Of a stretch of DNA of 64,000 bases, positions 60,490-64,000 are shown in pieces (the first letter of the stretch is position 1; every line of letters begins with the position of its first letter). Location: contig JACVTC010000196.1 of NCBI GenBank assembly GCA_016946835.1, positions 161,546 to 225,545 of the forward strand. The letters are read 5' to 3'. The translations under genes were made by a program, and so were the position numbers. This DNA comes from Neocallimastix lanati (nom. inval.). Its lineage: Eukaryota > Neocallimastigomycota > Neocallimastigomycetes > Neocallimastigales > Neocallimastigaceae. The notes beneath the pieces were generated by a model. The model saw nothing but the letters and a program-made list of their open reading frames with translations. It did not search any database and had not been told where the DNA came from.

Positions 60490-62350
60490 TTGAATTTAAT
60501 TTTTTTTTTTATGTACTGTTAATAGTTTTAAAACTATTTTTTTCTATTTTTTTTTTTTTTTATTTTTTTTTTTATTTTTGGTTTTTATATATACATATAT
60601 ATTTAATTTTTTTAAGACTTTTTATATATGTTATTTTCCAATTTTTTTTTTTTTCAGATTTTTTTATCTGTATTGTTCAATTTTTTTTATTACTGCTTTT
60701 TATCTATATTTTATTATTTAATTTTTTTTTATTACTACTTTTTATCTATATTTTTATTCAATTTTTTTTTTTTACAGCTTTTTCTATATATTAATATTCA
60801 TATTATTTTTCTGCTTTTTTCTATGTATATTAATATTAAATTTTTCTCTAATTTTATATATATATATATATTTTATTTTTAAAAATTTTATTACTTTAAT
60901 TTTTTTTATTTGATTTATATTATTTTTATAATTTTATATCTAATTACTATTTTATTATAGATTTTTATATAAATTAAATATATTAATTATAATTATTACA
61001 AGTTTTATTCAATATAATAAGTAACATTAATTTTTATTAAATGTATATATACTTAGTTTTTATTATAAATATATATTAATTATTTATTAAATGATAAATT
61101 TTAATTTTTATCCGCTTTTTAATACATATATATTTAATTCATAGTCCCATATAAAAGGATATATAAATATATCATTGATATAAATTTATATATATAATTG
61201 ACTGAATAAGATTGTATTTTATAATAGTAATTTAAATATATTATAAATATAATATAAATATATATAATTACTTGTAATATCAATATTGAAAACTTTAATA
61301 ATGAATAAAATTATTAACTAAAAAAATATAAAAGAAAATTACCTAATTTACTTTGAAACATAAAATTATTATGTACTATTATAAAAACAAAATATATTAT
61401 TTTATTTATATAATATTTTATTTTTGTGGGTTTAATTATATGATTATTGTGTTCATTTTCTGTTAATCATACTATTAAACCAATAATGTAAAAGTAAAAG
61501 TATTCGGTTGTAATTAAGTAATTTAAAACCATATCAAAATATTTGTATTAAAATTTTAATATAAATTATAAAAATTTAAATTTTTAACCTACTTAATTTA
61601 TTTTCAATAAAGGAAATAATTAAAAATCCTTACCTCAATTTTGGTTAATTATTTAATTTATATTTTTAATATATAATAATTAAAAAATTTTAAAAATAAA
61701 ATTAAAAAAAATATTTATTAAATTAAAAATTTTTTTTAAATGATTTATTGTTTCCGTTTTTTTTATTTAAAAAAAAAAAACTATATAGTATTACAATAGA
61801 TTTAAATAAATAAGTAATAATATTTTTATTTGATATATTTATATATAATATATTAAATATAAATTATATAAATTTAATAAAATTTTAAGTCATATAAAAT
61901 TAATAAAAATATATAAACCAGAAAATAAATTATATTAAAAGGAAATATAATTAAAATAAATCTATATAAATATGAAAAAATAATATTCATATTATTATTA
62001 TTATTATTATTAAAAATTATAAAAAAAATATTATTATTTGATTATATATAAATAAAAAACCTAAAAATATATAAAAATTAAATGAATAAATAATAAATAA
62101 ATAATTTAATACTTTATATAAATTAAATAAATAAATAATATAAGTATTAAATAAATAAATAAAAAATAGAAATTCAATGAATAAATATATAAAAAAAATA
62201 ATAATAAATTAAAACAAAAAAAAAATTGAAATTAAATAATTGTAAATTTAAATTATTTAAAAAATAATTAAAAAATAAAAAAAAAATTAATAAAATAAAT
62301 ATATATTCAGGAATAAGCGAGTAAAAAAATAATAAAAGTCAAAAAAAAAT
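60490..62350. other. Divergent intergenic region with pyrimidine-rich repeats
   Basis: This 1.86-kb stretch lies between two divergently oriented genes and presumably carries both promoters. At about 60640-60850 imperfect repeats of a CTTTTTATCTATATTTT unit with T-runs recur three to four times. The rest is A/T without recognised motifs; the plus-strand open frames at 60123-60882 are T-rich artefacts. Confidence 0.5.
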
Positions 62351-62353
62351 ATT

Positions 62354-63970
62354 ATGTTAATAAGCTACATAATTTTATCAAATTTAATAACGATTACGTT
62401 TGGTTCATTATGTATTTATAATAACCATGGCAAAATAAAATTTGATAAACTTGATGTTAAAGATATCAGGTCAGTATATTCAGAATACGAATTTTTTTTG
62501 ATAATCCTTTTTATACTTACTATGGCAATTGTACGGACGAGGAAAACTTGGTCAATATTTATGGGATACCAGCAAAACGAAAAATAGTTTCTAGAAAAAG
62601 AAAGAGAGAGGAGAAAAAAGAGTATGAAAAATTTGATTTATCCGACGGAAGAACATGTAATCTATTGACAAGTGTCAGTCCGGAAGCAAATCCTTACAAT
62701 GAGGAGTTAACGGGAATGGTCAATGCCCCTAATTTTTTAAAAGGCTGGAAACTCATTGATATCACAACTCAAAGTTTAGGAGTCGGTGGTAGTTCCTCCT
62801 TAAGTTATACCGTAAATTTCGATGAATCGTATTCTATTTCGGTACAAGAAACTCATGGCACCAGCGACGTCTACACGATAGAAAACCATAGCGACCAAAA
62901 TTCATCCTCCAGTTTCAGTAAAACTATATCTGAAATCGTGGAAGAAGCTCTATCCAACTCAATACAAGAGGATGAAGCTAAAACTTGGGATGAACAAATA
63001 GTAAAAGATATAACAAAGGTAAACGAAAAGCATACAGAGAATACGTGGAACCATGAAGAAAATGATAGTAACTCGGATGGTACACAAAATACTAGTGATA
63101 ATGGAAGTACTTCTAATAAGGGTAGTTCAAGTAGTGATAATACGGGATCACATAGTGATGAAACTTCGGGACTTAATGGTGGGGTTAGTATAGGAGTTCC
63201 ATTTTTTAGTGTCAATGGGGGAGGTGAGAAAAGCACATCTAAAGGTACGAGTCATGACGTCAATATAACGAATTCTAGAGATAGGGGTACCACTCATAAT
63301 AAATCAACTGGTACTACCACGGATCATACAGTTGGAAAATCTGATTCCACAGGAAATTCAAGAGGCGAAAGTGATTCTGTTTCTGAATCCGAAAGTACTA
63401 CAAAGTCTAATGGTGGCTCCAGATCCGTAATGAATGCCATAGAAAGGTCAAAGTCAACTAGTAGAGGAAATGACGAAACGGAAACAAGGGAAATAGGTAA
63501 TACTTCGGGAAAAAGTGAATCACAATCCACTAGTAATGATTATTCGAAGACTGAAGGAACGGATAAAACTACCAGTCAAGGGGTTTCCTATACTTTTGAA
63601 GAAAGCGTTGTCAATAACGGAAAACACACCATGTCAAGTATTGATATATAAAAAAATTACTCGTAACTACCAAATTGCATCCTGTTATGATTATAATGAT
63701 AAAACACGTTCTAATATCAATACTCGAAGTATTGTCAATATTGATATTGATGATGACGCGGTCACCCATATGATGGATCAAGTTTTCGATAGTAAACTTA
63801 TAAAAGATAAAAATTATAAGTCTCTGTTGTTGGATTGTAAAGGAAACACGGATGACTACCATTTCGAACTCGAGGATAGTGAGTTCACCAATATCTACTC
63901 CAGTTTGCGTCCTAGTGCACCAAAAACTCGAACCTTTGATTATTTCTTAGAAACTGGACAAAAAAAATAG
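62354..63970 (+). pseudogene. Secreted Ser/Thr-rich protein gene with two frame breaks
   Basis: Three overlapping frames together cover 539 codons. The first (from 62354) starts with a signal peptide (MLISYIILSNLITITFGS). The second, open from about 62470 to 63651, starts with DNPFYTYYGNCTDEEN and KRKIVSRKRKREEKK. It continues with a beta-rich segment of alternating polar residues (SYSISVQETHGTSDVYTI) and a 280-residue Ser/Thr/Asn/Gly-rich region containing GVSIGVPFFSVNGGG. The third frame gives the C-terminal 100 residues (NYQIASCYDYNDKTRSN to FDYFLETGQKK). The breaks fall in a T8 run (62492-62499) and at an A7 run after 63642. Both are single-base, homopolymer-type sites, so sequence error or recent loss are equally possible. 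Function unknown; the alternating Ser/Thr pattern recalls secreted beta-pore or adhesin proteins, but that is a guess. Confidence 0.7.
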
Positions 63971-64000
63971 GTACAGATCAGAATATAAAGAAAATCTCTA

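Noticed and set aside
56538-60794. Many plus-strand open frames of 70-223 codons
   Set aside because: They mirror the 1351-codon minus-strand gene or T-rich promoter DNA and have abnormal composition.
62871-63862. Minus-strand frames of 68-121 codons
   Set aside because: They are reverse shadows of the Ser/Thr-rich plus-strand gene.

Overview
The window is extremely AT-rich, with intergenic stretches almost devoid of G and C. It has the look of a fungal nuclear genome of the anaerobic gut fungus type (Neocallimastigomycota). The evidence is Asn/Lys-rich proteins with ankyrin-like cores, an HSF-type DNA-binding gene, a FLYWCH/MULE transposase remnant, chromodomain Ty3 retroelements, short GT-AG introns and a secreted plant-type LRR receptor. 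Another AT-rich eukaryote such as a dictyostelid cannot be excluded from sequence alone (my estimate is about 0.7 for gut fungus). TAA and TAG behave as ordinary stops in the intact genes.

Layout. 0.5-12.2 kb is a retrotransposon graveyard. It holds a Ty3-type gag on + (1535-2460), a Ty3 pol on - (5590-2540), a short LTR-gag-LTR element on - (6715-8788), a Ty1/copia gag-protease-integrase relic on + (9185-10930) that runs into a Ty3 3' end with LTR, and a Ty3 RNase H fragment. 12.9-13.9 kb is an intact ankyrin-like gene. 15.46-16.37 kb is a nested 57-bp/5-bp satellite. 17.6-21.4 kb holds a decayed MULE transposase and a five-unit, 279-bp satellite. 21.4-27.5 kb is more Ty3 and copia debris, including a chromodomain and an LTR pair. 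29.57-30.64 kb is a second ankyrin-like gene with one in-frame stop. 31.7-35.85 kb is Ty3 debris with a second chromodomain. 37.96-39.12 kb is a third ankyrin-like gene. 39.93-42.45 kb is a nine-unit, 292-bp satellite. 45.95-47.07 kb is the HSF-type gene. 50.37-51.05 kb holds a perfect hairpin, a GC-enriched island and a small ORF.

The right end (52-64 kb) carries three surface or secretory genes. The first is a seven-exon LRR receptor-like gene not visible as one open frame, in which most repeats sit on their own phase-2 exon, three of them exactly 72 nt. The second is a 1351-residue secreted protein with Asn/Lys/Glu repeats. The third, divergently oriented, is a secreted Ser/Thr-rich protein with two single-base frame breaks.

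Functional reading. Live host genes are few and are surface, secreted, regulatory or repeat-protein genes; no metabolic operon-like group, tRNA, rRNA or CRISPR array was seen. Most of the remaining sequence is dead mobile DNA and satellites. No experimental support is available, so gene models, LTR ends and family names rest on motif reading by eye.
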